Shown in pieces: positions 27,737 to 36,439 of a stretch of 64,000 nt of DNA. A program made the position numbers and the translations under genes. The first letter of the stretch is position 1, and every line of letters begins with the position of its first letter. The stretch is from Brevibacterium epidermidis NBRC 14811 (GTDB lineage: Bacteria > Actinomycetota > Actinomycetes > Actinomycetales > Brevibacteriaceae): positions 1 to 64,000 of the forward strand of contig NZ_BCSJ01000015.1 in assembly GCF_001570805.1 (NCBI RefSeq), in the 5' to 3' direction. The notes beneath the pieces are model-generated. The model did no database searches, was not told the origin of the DNA, and saw nothing but the letters and a program-made list of their open reading frames with translations.

Positions 27737-28420
27737 ATGGTGCACAACGTGTCGAACAACCCCAACTACCGCCCGAGCGATCCTCCCCAGGTCGGCTCGC
27801 AGCAGTTCAACAACAGCTATGGATCCCAGCCGCAGTACGGGCAGGGACAGTCGGGCCAGTACGGCTCGGGCGCCGGACAGTATGGGTCTGGTGCCGGGCA
27901 GTATTCGCAGGGACAGCCGTATGGGCAGCAGGGTTCGTACGGACAGTCGGGCGCCTACGGGCAGCAGAACTCGTTTAGCCAGCCGGGTGCTTACAGCCAG
28001 CCGAATGCCTACGGTCAGCAGAACTCATACAGCCAGTCGGGCGCGTACAGCCAGCCGATGACCTACGGCGCGCAGCCGGTCTTCGTCCGGCCCGCACCCA
28101 ACAAGATGGCCGTGTGGTCGATGTGGATGGGCATCGTCGGAATCGGCGGAGGCTTCGTCTGCGGCCTGCTGTCGATGATCCCGGTCATCGGCATCATCTT
28201 CAGCATCATCGCGATGTTCCTGTGGATCGCACCGGTGCTCGCCGTCATCTTCGGCCACATCGGCCTCGGCCAGATCAAGCGCACAGGCGAAGAAGGCCGC
28301 GGACAGGCGATCGCCGGCCTGATCATCGGCTACGTGACCATTGCCCTGGGCCTGATCATGGCGATCGTCATGATCGGCATCCTGGGCATCGGCTTCCTGG
28401 GCATGATGAGCAGCTACTGA
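27737..28420 (+). CDS. DUF4190-type membrane protein with Gln/Gly/Tyr-rich N-terminus
   Basis: Protein of 227 aa. Residues ~1-120 are a low-complexity cytoplasmic segment of GQYGSGAGQ, GQQGSYGQSGAYG and SQPGAYSQPNAYGQQ type repeats. Then come two membrane segments flanking the conserved FGHIGLGQIKRTGEEGRGQAIAGLIIGY motif, typical of DUF4190. Function of the domain is unknown. The Tyr/Gln/Gly repeats resemble phase-separating or scaffold-forming sequences, which is only a resemblance. First of three tandem relatives. ATG 27737 follows CGGAG by 12 bases; GTG 27749 is an alternative. Ends in a strong hairpin. Confidence 0.83.
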   Translation: MVHNVSNNPNYRPSDPPQVGSQQFNNSYGSQPQYGQGQSGQYGSGAGQYGSGAGQYSQGQPYGQQGSYGQSGAYGQQNSFSQPGAYSQPNAYGQQNSYSQSGAYSQPMTYGAQPVFVRPAPNKMAVWSMWMGIVGIGGGFVCGLLSMIPVIGIIFSIIAMFLWIAPVLAVIFGHIGLGQIKRTGEEGRGQAIAGLIIGYVTIALGLIMAIVMIGILGIGFLGMMSSY

Positions 28421-28428
28421 GCTGCTTT

Positions 28429-28459
28429 GCGTGACCTCGGTCTACTGCCGAGGTCACGC
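28429..28459 (+). terminator. Intrinsic-like terminator after the first DUF4190 gene
   Basis: GCGTGACCTCGG (28429-28440) pairs perfectly with 28448-28459, seven-base loop, eight bases past the stop. No T run follows. It separates the first DUF4190 gene from the second. Confidence 0.75.
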
Positions 28460-28480
28460 GGATACGGGACGGTCGGACCG

Positions 28481-28491
28481 CCTCGGCGAGG
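28481..28491 (+). repeat. Intergenic copy of the CCTCGGCGAGG palindrome
   Basis: Exact copy in the context GACCGCCTCGGCGAGGGTG, about 20 bases past the terminator hairpin and 118 bases before the next start. Not part of a longer hairpin. Confidence 0.8.
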
Positions 28492-28608
28492 GTGTTCTGC
28501 AACGCGTGGTGCAGGACTGCAACACGATTCGGCCACCGCGCTCGCCGCACGTGGGTAGCGTTGATCTCAGACATCGGGACAGCCGTTGCAGACGGCCCCG
28601 GAACAGAC

Positions 28609-29106
28609 ATGACGATCAGCGACAGCCAGCGGAACGGAACGGACATGAACACTCGCGTACTGCCTCTCGGGAACAACTACACCGGATCGAACGGTTCGGT
28701 CCACGCCCCCGTCGCGGTCCACTCGTCCGCACCGGCCTATTCGCCGGCACCAGTTCGCACGCCAGCCCTGGTCCAGGCACCCGTGACCTATGGAAACAGG
28801 GCACCGGTCGTCGTCTACCAGCAGGTGACACCGACGAACTCCTCATCGATTGTCGCGCTGGTGCTCGGCCTCATTTCCTTCATCTCGTCGTTCTTCTTCC
28901 TCGGTATCGTCGGCATCATCTTCGGCCACGTCGCCCGCTCGCAGATCAAATCTCGCGGCGAACGAGGTAACGGAATGGCCGTCGCCGGACTGTGGCTGAG
29001 CTACCTGAGCGTGCTCTTCTGGGTCGGGTTCTGGCTGGTCTACTTCGGGTTCATCGCCCTCATGATCGGCGCATCGATCGCCGCCGGAGGAGGAACCGTC
29101 AGCTGA
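28609..29106 (+). CDS. DUF4190-type membrane protein
   Basis: Protein of 165 aa if ATG 28609 is used, 153 aa from ATG 28645; both have only partial ribosome sites (GGAACAG and GGAACGG), so the start is open. A Pro/Ala/Ser-rich N-terminus (HSSAPAYSPAPVRTPA) precedes two membrane segments and the conserved FGHVARSQIKSRGERGNGMAVAGLWLSY motif. Second of three tandem paralogs. The pairing with 29204 is close in the membrane part, while the N-terminal tails are unrelated, so the tails evolve quickly. Function unknown. Confidence 0.78.
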   Translation: MTISDSQRNGTDMNTRVLPLGNNYTGSNGSVHAPVAVHSSAPAYSPAPVRTPALVQAPVTYGNRAPVVVYQQVTPTNSSSIVALVLGLISFISSFFFLGIVGIIFGHVARSQIKSRGERGNGMAVAGLWLSYLSVLFWVGFWLVYFGFIALMIGASIAAGGGTVS

Positions 29107-29203
29107 TACGGCGGATCCAACTGTGACTGACCTGTAACCGCCCCACCTTTTGCCACCACCGACGACTCTGTACCGTTGAAGGCAACCACAAGGAGACTTC
29201 GCC

Positions 29204-29635
29204 ATGAGCAGCCAGAACAACTGGAACAACCCGGACATGTACTACCAGCAGCCCCAGTCGAACGCGGGCGGCTCATACGGTGCCCAGTCGTACAGCCAGA
29301 ACGCGTATGCGGCCAATGCGCAGTACGCCGGCGGACCCGCCTACGTGTATCAGCCGCTTCCGCCGACGAACGTGCTGGCCATCGTCGGCATGTGTGCCTC
29401 GATCTTCGGCTTCATCTCGTCGATCTTCATCGGCGGCATCGCCGGCATCGTCATGGGCCACATCGCCCGCAAGCAGATCCGTGAACGCGGAGAGCGCGGC
29501 GACGGCATGGCGGTCGCGGCCCTGTGGGTCGGCTACATCGGTACCGCGCTCTGGATCCTCTTCTGGGTCCTCTACGTCGGCGTCTTCGTCCTCATCTTCG
29601 GCGTGGCAATGGTCGGCGCAGGTTCGGCCAGTTGA
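29204..29635 (+). CDS. DUF4190-type membrane protein
   Basis: Protein of 143 aa with a Gln/Asn/Tyr-rich tail (MYYQQPQSNAGGSYGAQSY) and two membrane segments around GHIARKQIRERGERGDGMAVAALWVGY. AAGGAGA lies a correct distance before ATG 29204, so the start is firm. Third of three tandem paralogs. Its stop overlaps the TTG start proposed for rsmI, hence possible coupling. Function unknown; such proteins often lie near membrane or envelope genes. Confidence 0.83.
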   Translation: MSSQNNWNNPDMYYQQPQSNAGGSYGAQSYSQNAYAANAQYAGGPAYVYQPLPPTNVLAIVGMCASIFGFISSIFIGGIAGIVMGHIARKQIRERGERGDGMAVAALWVGYIGTALWILFWVLYVGVFVLIFGVAMVGAGSAS

Positions 29636-30600
29636 GCTCAGACTCCTTCGCGTCCTCCGACCAGCTCGCCGACACTGATCCCGAAATCGGGGACGACACC
29701 CTCGCCGAGGCGACCCAGCCCGATCCCGTCGACCAGACCGATCACGCGGGGCCGAGTTCCGGTCCGGACCTCACCGGCGGACGACTCATCTTGGTCGGCA
29801 CTCCGATCGGCAACCTCGGCGATGCGAGCCCGCGGATGCGCGAAGCCATCGAAACCGCCGATGTCATCGCTGCCGAGGACACGCGGCGGTTCCTGTCGCT
29901 GGCGCAGCGGCTGGACCTCACACATACGAAGCGGGTCATCAGCGTCTTCGACCATAACGAGGGGCACCGCGCGCCAGAACTCGTCGACATCATCGCCGCT
30001 GGTGAGACTGTTGTCCTGCTCTCCGACGCGGGGATGCCCGCCGTCTCCGACCCCGGCTACCGCGTGGTCAAGGCCTGCGCCGAGGCGGGACTTCCGATCA
30101 CGTCGACGCCGGGCCCGTCCGCGGTGCTCATGGCCCTCGCAGTCTCGGGACTGCCCAGCGACCGGTTCAGCTTCGAAGGGTTCCTGCCGCGCAAGTCCGG
30201 GCAGCGCAAGACCCTGCTGACCGAACTCAAGGCCGAGAAGCGGACGATGGTGTTCTTCGAAAGCCCGCACCGCATCGCCGACGCGATGGACGACTTCGCC
30301 GAGATCATCGGCATCGACCGTCCCATGGCCATCAGCCGCGAACTGACGAAAACCTACGAGGAGACTCTGCGCGGGACCGTGGGCTCACTGCGTGATCAGG
30401 CCGCCGAGGGGCTGCGTGGGGAACTCACCCTCGTGCTCGCCGGCGCCACCGAGGTCGAAACCGCTCCGGAGGACCACCTCGGCGAGGTCAGCGCGCTTGT
30501 CGACTCCGGTGTGCGCGCCAAGGATGCGGCCGGGCAGGTGGCGAAGAAGTTCGGCCTGTCGAAGCGCGACGTCTATGAGGCCTGGCTCCACCGAGAGTGA
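29632..30600 (+). CDS. rsmI: 16S rRNA (cytidine1402-2'-O)-methyltransferase
   Basis: SAM-dependent methyltransferase of ~322 aa acting on C1402 in the decoding centre. Key segments: LILVGTPIGNLGD, EDTRRFLSLAQRL, VVLLSDAGMPAVSDPGY (SAM pocket) and TSTPGPSAVLMAL. The conserved fold starts about 45 codons in, after an acidic low-complexity leader that holds an exact CCTCGCCGAGG copy (29700-29710). Another copy sits at 30477-30487 near the C-terminus. No ATG or GTG precedes the fold, so TTG 29632, overlapping the previous stop (TTGA), is the best start; confidence in it is moderate. Function is secure. Confidence 0.9.
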   Translation: MSSDSFASSDQLADTDPEIGDDTLAEATQPDPVDQTDHAGPSSGPDLTGGRLILVGTPIGNLGDASPRMREAIETADVIAAEDTRRFLSLAQRLDLTHTKRVISVFDHNEGHRAPELVDIIAAGETVVLLSDAGMPAVSDPGYRVVKACAEAGLPITSTPGPSAVLMALAVSGLPSDRFSFEGFLPRKSGQRKTLLTELKAEKRTMVFFESPHRIADAMDDFAEIIGIDRPMAISRELTKTYEETLRGTVGSLRDQAAEGLRGELTLVLAGATEVETAPEDHLGEVSALVDSGVRAKDAAGQVAKKFGLSKRDVYEAWLHRE

Positions 30601-30675
30601 CGCTCCGGATAGCCGTTTCGGCGAGGCGGGATCGGACCACACTTGAACGTGGAAGTGTGTGGATGACGCAATGGA

Positions 30676-30735
30676 CTGTTTGAGGTGAACAGCCCGGTTT
30701 CCGAACAGGGCTGCTCACCTCAAACAGTGCCGAAC
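30676..30735. repeat. Palindromic repeat family 2, copy 1
   Basis: CTGTTTGAGGTGAACAGCCC (30676-30695) pairs with 30708-30727 at 19 of 20 positions, loop GGTTTCCGAACA, followed by TGCCGAAC. Related copies are at 31988-32044 and 45666-45722. It lies downstream of rsmI and upstream of the AbiEi/DUF559-like gene. Confidence 0.85.
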
Positions 30736-30890
30736 GTGAAACGACGCCACAGCGCCGCTATGACTTGCTCTGCTGAGCCTGTGGAATCTGATTCGACTCG
30801 GACGTGATTCGCTGGGGATGCAAGTCGTTGGATCCACAAGCCCCGATCGCCGTGTGGTCGCCCATGCCGTTGGTTGAACACAATGCGGGG

Positions 30891-31955
30891 ATGAAGAGCA
30901 ACGTCGTATATTTCCAGGACCTCCGCGCATCCGGCGCCTCTAACTCGGACATTCGAACAGGCCTGGGCTGCTGTCTGCTCAAGCTGTCTCGCGGTGTCTA
31001 TTCAGTCATCCGCCGGTGCGGCGTTCGCGCCCACCTCAGATTTCAGGGCTTTGCCGCTGACACCGCATGGCTGGAATACCATGAGTCCGGCCGTCAGCAG
31101 GACCGCGAACAGGTGCGCAGATACAAGGAACATCTGAAATATCTGCAGATAATTCACTACCCTCATTACCGTCCCTCCGATGTGGTGTGCGGACTGTCTG
31201 CCGCACGCCTGCACAAGATCGGGATGTTCCGCCAGCCGGATCAGCCGGTGTCAGTGTTCAATCCGGCCTCCGGTGCCCTCACTTCCGAACTGCGTAGGCG
31301 ACGCAGATCGTTAGCAGGCGAGGACATCTGTACAGTCGACGGGCTTCGAACCACCACTGCGGTGCGTACTGCCTTGGACCTGAGGGCGGAACTCGGCGCT
31401 GCATCTGGCTTTGCGGCGATGGAGCAGGTGCTTCGTCGACATATGCTCGGTGACGACGAAGAGGCGATCTTCAGGATCGGCTATGCGCCCGGGCTGCTGA
31501 GCGAAGTGCCGGAAACGGCTGCGGCAGTGTTCCGATCACCGATCTCGCGTCTGACAAGGGGCCGAAAGCTCGCGACTGCGCTTGCCGAACTCGTCTCGCC
31601 GCTGTCCGAAAGCTATGCAGAGAGCCGTGCCGCATTCAATCTCCACGTTCTCGGGCTGCATGACTTTGCCCAACAGGTTGATATCTGGGAGGAGGGGTAT
31701 TTGCTGACCAGGCTCGACTTCCTGCTCCGTGACGACAGAGTCGCCATCTACGTCGACGGGACTCAGAAGTATGTCGATGGCGGATTCGACGTCATGAGTA
31801 AAGAGAGTCGCCAGCAGAACCGGCTGCTGTCGATGGGATACAGAGTCGTCCGCTTCACATTCAATGAGGTGCTCGAGCCGAAGAGCTTCGGGCAGAAACT
31901 GTTTCGACAGGTGCCTGACCTTCGCAGCAGGTGCCGTGACAGGCTTGTGTTCTGA
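30891..31955 (+). CDS. AbiEi-like / DUF559-like two-domain protein, orphan
   Basis: Protein of 354 aa. N-terminal part: a winged-helix-like segment (SDIRTGLGCCLLKLSRGVYSV context) followed by VVCGLSAARLHKIGMF and VDGLRTTTAVRTALDL, the pattern of type IV antitoxin AbiEi-like regulators. C-terminal part (~245-354): YAESRAAFNLHVLGL, LTRLDFLLRDDRVAIYVDG and GYRVVRFTFNEVL, resembling DUF559/Vsr-type nuclease folds with E-x-n-D-x-n-D acidic residues. No partner toxin is adjacent. ATG 30891 is chosen since the upstream extension to 30804 is not conserved-looking; the ribosome site is weak. GC and codon bias are lower than in neighbours. It is bracketed by two copies of palindromic family 2, suggesting a mobile or acquired cassette. 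Function unknown; defence or regulation are options. Confidence 0.72.
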   Translation: MKSNVVYFQDLRASGASNSDIRTGLGCCLLKLSRGVYSVIRRCGVRAHLRFQGFAADTAWLEYHESGRQQDREQVRRYKEHLKYLQIIHYPHYRPSDVVCGLSAARLHKIGMFRQPDQPVSVFNPASGALTSELRRRRRSLAGEDICTVDGLRTTTAVRTALDLRAELGAASGFAAMEQVLRRHMLGDDEEAIFRIGYAPGLLSEVPETAAAVFRSPISRLTRGRKLATALAELVSPLSESYAESRAAFNLHVLGLHDFAQQVDIWEEGYLLTRLDFLLRDDRVAIYVDGTQKYVDGGFDVMSKESRQQNRLLSMGYRVVRFTFNEVLEPKSFGQKLFRQVPDLRSRCRDRLVF

Positions 31956-31987
31956 TCGTTCAGCCCCTGCCCGGCAGCTTCTGGATC

Positions 31988-32044
31988 GTTTGAGGTGAGC
32001 AGCATGCTTTCCGAACCGTGCTGCTGACCCTTAACAGTGCCGAA
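31988..32044. repeat. Palindromic repeat family 2, copy 2
   Basis: GTTTGAGGTGAGCAGCATG (31988-32006) against 32017-32035 with several mismatches, loop CTTTCCGAAC, then the same trailing AGTGCCGAAC as copy 1. It lies just past the stop of the AbiEi/DUF559-like gene and before the metG promoter. Confidence 0.78.
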
Positions 32045-32085
32045 CCCGGGATGGGACCCATGCGCGGCTGCGCGGCGGCGTCCCT

Positions 32086-32100
32086 TAGACTGAGTTCCCT
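32086..32100 (+). promoter_or_regulatory. -10 box for a leaderless metG transcript
   Basis: TAGACT at 32086-32091 ends nine bases before ATG 32101, and no ribosome site is present between. The mRNA probably starts at or just before the ATG. The same TAGACT-then-ATG layout recurs at 46419 and 16705. Confidence 0.6.
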
Positions 32101-33816
32101 ATGGGTTACTACTTGACGACAGCGATTGCCTACCCCAACGGGGCCATTCACATCGGGCATGCCTATGAGTACATTGCGGCCGACACGATCGCCCGGTTCA
32201 AGCGACTGGACAATCACGATGTCTTCTTCTGCACCGGCACGGACGAGCACGGGCTGAAGATGCTGCAGGCGGCGAACAAACTCGGCATCACCCCCAAACA
32301 GCTCGCTGACGACAACGCGAAGAACTTCCGCGACACTCAACTCGCCCTCGGCTCGACCTTCGACCGGTTCATCCGCACCACCGACGAGGACCACTACACC
32401 GCCTCGCAGGCCATCTGGCGCAAGCTCGAAGAAGCCGGCGACATCTACCTCGACACGTACTCCGGCTGGTACTCCGTACGTGACGAGGCCTTCTACACCG
32501 ATGACGAAACCGAGGTCGTCGACGGGGTCCGCCTGTCCAAGGAGACCCGCACCGAGGTGACCTGGACGGAAGAGGAGTCCTACTTCTTCCGCCTCTCGAA
32601 GTACCAGGACAAGCTGCTCGAGCTGTACAAGAACCACCCCGAGTTCATCGGGCCCGACTCCCGCCGCAACGAGATCGCCTCCTTCGTCGCCTCCGGGCTC
32701 AAGGACCTCTCCGTCTCCCGCACCACCTTCGACTGGGGTGTGCCGGTGCCCGGCAACGACAAGCACGTGATGTACGTGTGGATCGACGCCCTGACGAACT
32801 ACATCACCGCCGCCGGATTCCCGGACGACGAGGAGAAGTTCGCGAAGTGGTGGCCCGCCGACGTCCACATCATCGGCAAGGACATCATCCGCTTCCACAG
32901 CGTCTACTGGCCCGCGTTCCTCATGAGCGCCGGCATCGAGCTGCCGGGGCGCGTCCATGCCCATGGCTTCCTCTTCAACTCCGGTGAGAAGATGTCGAAG
33001 TCCGTCGGCAACGTCGTCGACCCCCTCGACCTCGTCGACGCCTTCGGACTGGACACCCTGCGCTTCTTCCTCTTCCGCGAGTTCTCCTACGGCCACGACG
33101 GCTCGTACACGAAGGACTCGATCATCACCCGTAAGAACTCCGACCTCGCCAACGAGTACGGCAACCTCGCCCAGCGGTCGCTGTCGATGATCCAGAAGAA
33201 CTGCGACGCCCAGGTTCCGCAGCCGGGTGAGCTCACCGAGGCGGACGAGAAGCTCCTCGCCCTCGCCCGTGCCGTACCCGACACCGCCCGTCGCCACGTC
33301 GACACCCAGGCCCTCCACCTCTACGTCGAGGCCTGCTGGAAGGTGCTTTCGGAGGCAAACCGCTACTTCTCCGCTCAGGAGCCGTGGAAGCTGAAGAAGA
33401 CCGATCCGGATCGCATGGCCACCGTGCTGTGGGTGACGATCGAGGTCGTGCGCATCATCTCCATCCTCATCCAGCCGGTCATGCCCGAATCCGCGGGCAA
33501 GATCCTCGACCTCCTCGGTGTGCCCGCGGGCGTCGGTGAGGCCGGTGCGAAGGTTCTGCCGACCGCCGTGGATTCCGGGTCCGGCGCCGAGGCGATGGGA
33601 GCCGTATCCGCGAGCGCGTCCATCGGCGTCGCCGCCGGTGCCGCCTACGCTTCGGCCGCCCTGGCGCCGAATGTCGCCGAGGCAGCTGCCGATGGCATGG
33701 CCGCCGCCGAGGCGGATCCCCGGTCGTTCGCGGCCGTCGAGTTCCCGCTCGAGCCGGGCACACCCCTGCCGAAGCCCGAACCCGTGTTCCCGAAGTTCGT
33801 GGAGGAGACCGAATAA
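32101..33816 (+). CDS. metG: Methionyl-tRNA synthetase
   Basis: Class I synthetase of 571 aa charging tRNA-Met. HIGH is at residues 17-20 and KMSKS at 297-301. WIDALTNYI and HVHGFL-type segments are in place. The anticodon-binding helices follow to ~480. Actinobacterial enzymes are usually ~515-525 aa; here an extra Ala/Gly/Glu-rich stretch (~490-555) is inserted before the short C-terminal end ([12 protein letters not shown]), rich in CCGAGGC-like sequence. Leaderless start, see promoter. The TAA overlaps the tatD ATG (TAATG). The metG-tatD-rpfB order is a conserved actinobacterial neighbourhood. Confidence 0.96.
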   Translation: MGYYLTTAIAYPNGAIHIGHAYEYIAADTIARFKRLDNHDVFFCTGTDEHGLKMLQAANKLGITPKQLADDNAKNFRDTQLALGSTFDRFIRTTDEDHYTASQAIWRKLEEAGDIYLDTYSGWYSVRDEAFYTDDETEVVDGVRLSKETRTEVTWTEEESYFFRLSKYQDKLLELYKNHPEFIGPDSRRNEIASFVASGLKDLSVSRTTFDWGVPVPGNDKHVMYVWIDALTNYITAAGFPDDEEKFAKWWPADVHIIGKDIIRFHSVYWPAFLMSAGIELPGRVHAHGFLFNSGEKMSKSVGNVVDPLDLVDAFGLDTLRFFLFREFSYGHDGSYTKDSIITRKNSDLANEYGNLAQRSLSMIQKNCDAQVPQPGELTEADEKLLALARAVPDTARRHVDTQALHLYVEACWKVLSEANRYFSAQEPWKLKKTDPDRMATVLWVTIEVVRIISILIQPVMPESAGKILDLLGVPAGVGEAGAKVLPTAVDSGSGAEAMGAVSASASIGVAAGAAYASAALAPNVAEAAADGMAAAEADPRSFAAVEFPLEPGTPLPKPEPVFPKFVEETE

Positions 33817-34787
33817 TGGCCTCGCGCGCCGCCGGAACCTATCCACCGGTGCCCGAACCGCTCGCTCACCCCGTCGTCGACACCCACACCCACCTCGACA
33901 TCTGCACGGGTGTGCGGCTGCCGCTGGGTGCCGGCGAACCCGAACCCGAGGTCACCCCGGATGAGGACGAAGAGTTCCCGTCGCTGGATTTCTTCCATGA
34001 CACCGCCGCCGAGGCTGGGGTTCGTCGCATCGTCCAGATCGGCTGCGACCTTCCGGCAGCCCGGTGGACGACCGCGCTCGTGGCGTCGCAATATTCAGGT
34101 TCTCCCGCCGAGGCGGCCGACCGCCGGACCGTGCCCACTCCTCCTGCCGAGGGCCGGACGTGGATGATCGGCGGAGCCGCCCTGCATCCGAACGAGGCAC
34201 CGCGGCTGGCCGAACGTGGCCTGCTCGACGATGCGCTGACCGAGATCGAATCACTCGTGAGCTCGCACGATCGCATGCGCGTGGTGGGGGAGACCGGTCT
34301 CGACTACTTCCGCACGGCAGAGGAGGGCCTCGCCGAACAGCAGCGCTCCTTCCGGGCCCATATCGAGATCGCCAAGCGCACCGGACGTGCCCTGCAGATC
34401 CACGATCGGGAGGCACACGCCGATGTGCTGCGCATCCTCAAAGAGGAAGGCGCTCCCGATGTCACGATCTTCCACTGCTACTCCGGTGATGAAGCGATGG
34501 CTCGCGAATGCGCGGCCGAGGGCTATTTTATGTCCTTCGCCGGCAACCTCACGTTCAAGAACGCCGACGAGCTGCGTCGCGCCGCGGCGGCCGCTCCGCT
34601 GGAGCTGCTGCTGACGGAGACCGACGCGCCTTTCCTCACCCCGCACCCGCACCGCGGGAAGCCGGGAGGTCCCTACCTCACCGCGATCACGGCGCGGAAA
34701 CTTGCCGAAGTGCGCGGGATGAGCGAAGAGGAGCTGTGCGCTGCCGTGTGGGCCAACGCGGAGCGTGCCCTCGGCAGCTGGGATTGA
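33816..34787 (+). CDS. tatD: TatD-family metal-dependent deoxyribonuclease
   Basis: Amidohydrolase-fold nuclease of 323 aa, thought to act in DNA repair or degradation. Metal ligands: DTHTHLD (His24, His26), Glu in VVGETGLDY, His in QIHDREAH, His in IFHCYSG, and Asp in LLTETDAPFL. HPHRGKPGGP is the typical late motif. An insert of about 20 residues (YSGSPAEAADRRTVPTPP region) after the second strand is not usual for the family; its DNA has a near copy of the window palindrome. Start overlaps metG stop, so expression is coupled. Confidence 0.94.
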   Translation: MASRAAGTYPPVPEPLAHPVVDTHTHLDICTGVRLPLGAGEPEPEVTPDEDEEFPSLDFFHDTAAEAGVRRIVQIGCDLPAARWTTALVASQYSGSPAEAADRRTVPTPPAEGRTWMIGGAALHPNEAPRLAERGLLDDALTEIESLVSSHDRMRVVGETGLDYFRTAEEGLAEQQRSFRAHIEIAKRTGRALQIHDREAHADVLRILKEEGAPDVTIFHCYSGDEAMARECAAEGYFMSFAGNLTFKNADELRRAAAAAPLELLLTETDAPFLTPHPHRGKPGGPYLTAITARKLAEVRGMSEEELCAAVWANAERALGSWD

Positions 34788-34837
34788 CCTGGACTCAGCT
34801 CTTCGTTCTGTGAGCGAGATAACGGGACGCGGGGCCG

Positions 34838-34848
34838 CCTCGGCGAGG
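34838..34848 (+). repeat. Intergenic copy of the CCTCGGCGAGG palindrome
   Basis: Exact copy in the context GGGGCCGCCTCGGCGAGGAA, 50 bases after the tatD stop. It is not paired with another copy nearby. Confidence 0.8.
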
Positions 34849-34940
34849 AAATATCACGACTGGGAATGCCCCTGAAACACGGGGAACTCCAGGTCAGACA
34901 CGCCCTCAGGAAACTCACACCGTTACATTTCCGTGATATT

Positions 34941-34970
34941 TTGCGAACCTTGTAACGAATCGGTTACAGT
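34941..34970 (+). promoter_or_regulatory. rpfB promoter with TGTAAC-N6-GTTACA palindrome
   Basis: TTGCGA (34941-34946), 18-base spacer, TACAGT (34965-34970). An inverted repeat TGTAAC (34951-34956) / GTTACA (34963-34968) sits between and over the -10. A further GTTAC is at 34922-34926. GTAAC-type sites are known for the MtrA response regulator, which controls rpf genes in actinobacteria; assignment here is inference. No ydaO (c-di-AMP) riboswitch was recognised. Confidence 0.6.
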
Positions 34971-35005
34971 GAACAGGTCGATAAACTCTGCTCAGGGATA
35001 TTTTT

Positions 35006-36265
35006 GTGATTGATTTTCTGAAGAACCGCAAGGTTCAGATCGCTGCACAGGCGGTCGTGATCACCGGACTCGTCGGTGGCACGGGCGCAGTTGTGACCAT
35101 GAACAAGCCTGTGACCTTGGAGGTCAACGGACAGGCGGAAGAGATCCGGACCTTCGGTGGAACGGTCGGGGACATCCTCGACAGCCACGAAATCGATGTC
35201 GATAAGCGCGACCAGGTCAAGCCCGGCGTGGGCACCAAGGTCGACCGTGACATGACGATCACCGTCAACACGGCGAAGAAGGTTGCGCTGTCCGTCGATG
35301 GTAAAGAAACGAACGAATGGACCAACGCGAACACCGTGGGTCAGGCTCTTGCCGACCTCGGCGTTGACGCGAAGGGTGCCGACCTCAACGCGAAGGCCAG
35401 CCAGCGGCTGAAGGAAGAGGGCAACGACATCGACGTGACCACGTCGAAGGACCTTACCGTCGTCGCCGATGGCAAGGACCACAAGGTCTCGGCCGCTGTG
35501 GGCACCGCGAAGGAAGCCCTCAAGGACACGGGCGTCAAGCTCGACAAGGATGACTTCCTGTCCGTGCCGATGTCCGCCGAGGTCTCCGACGGCCAGGTTC
35601 TCACCGTCAACCGCGTGAAGAACGACACCGTCAAGGACAAGCAGGCCATCAAGGCCAAGGTCGAGACCAAGAAGTCCGATTCCCTCTATGAGGGCGAGAC
35701 CAAGGTCGAGACCGAAGGCAAGGACGGCGAGAAGCAGGTCACCTACAAGGTCAAGACGATCAACGGCGAACAGGTCAAGAAGGAGAAGAAGGACGAGAAG
35801 GTCCTCTCCGAACCCAAGACCAAGGTCGTCATCCAGGGCACCAAGAAGAAGGAAGAGCCGGCTGACACTGGCGGCTCCGACTCGGGTGACTCCGGCGATT
35901 CCGGTTCGAACGACTCGGGCGATTCCGGTGACTCCGGCGACTCGTCCACCGGCGGCGGCGACGCCGGCTCCGGTGGCGGCGACGCCGGCTCCGGTGGCGG
36001 CGACATGAGCACCGCAGAGATCAAGGCCATGCTCGGTGGACCCGGATCCAAGTGGTACCAGGTCGCCAAGTGCGAGTCGAACTTCAACCCCCGTGCGGTG
36101 AACCAGTCGAACCACGCGCACTTCGGCCTGTTCCAGTTCAAGCTCCAGACCTGGCACTCCATGGGTGGCAGCGGCAACCCGGTCGATGCCAGCCCGAAGG
36201 AACAGTTCGAGCGCGCCAAGAAGCTGCAGGCCCAAGAGGGCTGGGGGCAGTGGGCGTGCGCCTGA
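35006..36265 (+). CDS. rpfB: Resuscitation-promoting factor, RpfB type
   Basis: Exported peptidoglycan hydrolase of 419 aa. Residues ~1-32 form a membrane anchor or signal. Three DUF348 repeats follow (~32-200; for example VTLEVNGQAEEIRTFGGTVG). A G5 domain covers ~205-280 (YEGETKVETEG, GEKQVTYKVKTING). A Gly/Ser/Asp linker (GDSGDSG and GGGDAGSGGGDAG repeats, ~290-335) leads to a C-terminal Rpf lysozyme-like domain with catalytic Glu in VAKCESNFNP and HFGLFQFKLQTW. GTG 35006 is preceded by AGGGA. Family role: cleaving peptidoglycan to wake dormant cells. In many actinobacteria ksgA and ispE follow; here a terminator does. Confidence 0.94.
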   Translation: MIDFLKNRKVQIAAQAVVITGLVGGTGAVVTMNKPVTLEVNGQAEEIRTFGGTVGDILDSHEIDVDKRDQVKPGVGTKVDRDMTITVNTAKKVALSVDGKETNEWTNANTVGQALADLGVDAKGADLNAKASQRLKEEGNDIDVTTSKDLTVVADGKDHKVSAAVGTAKEALKDTGVKLDKDDFLSVPMSAEVSDGQVLTVNRVKNDTVKDKQAIKAKVETKKSDSLYEGETKVETEGKDGEKQVTYKVKTINGEQVKKEKKDEKVLSEPKTKVVIQGTKKKEEPADTGGSDSGDSGDSGSNDSGDSGDSGDSSTGGGDAGSGGGDAGSGGGDMSTAEIKAMLGGPGSKWYQVAKCESNFNPRAVNQSNHAHFGLFQFKLQTWHSMGGSGNPVDASPKEQFERAKKLQAQEGWGQWACA

Positions 36266-36370
36266 TCTGAGATCAGAGCCGCAGTCGATGACTGGGCGCC
36301 TGATAGGCAATGAACTCTGGCCGCCATTGACAACAGATATCGACAACTGAGCTGAGGCGGTCAGCAAGGA

Positions 36371-36411
36371 GCGTGGGCCCCGAGGAGAGATCCTCGGGGC
36401 CCACGCTTTTT
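36371..36411 (+). terminator. Rho-independent terminator after rpfB
   Basis: GCGTGGGCCCCGAGGA (36371-36386) pairs perfectly with 36391-36406, GAGA loop, followed by TTTTT. The clearest intrinsic terminator of the window. Confidence 0.95.
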
Positions 36412-36439
36412 GGTGTCTGTTGGGGGCAGAACGGTGGCG

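Noticed and set aside
31960..33846. Minus-strand 628-aa frame
   Set aside because: Opposite metG, whose HIGH and KMSKS motifs are certain. Composition is that of an antisense shadow.
34788..35005. ydaO (c-di-AMP) riboswitch upstream of rpfB
   Set aside because: Such switches occur before some actinobacterial rpf genes, but the conserved core was not seen here.
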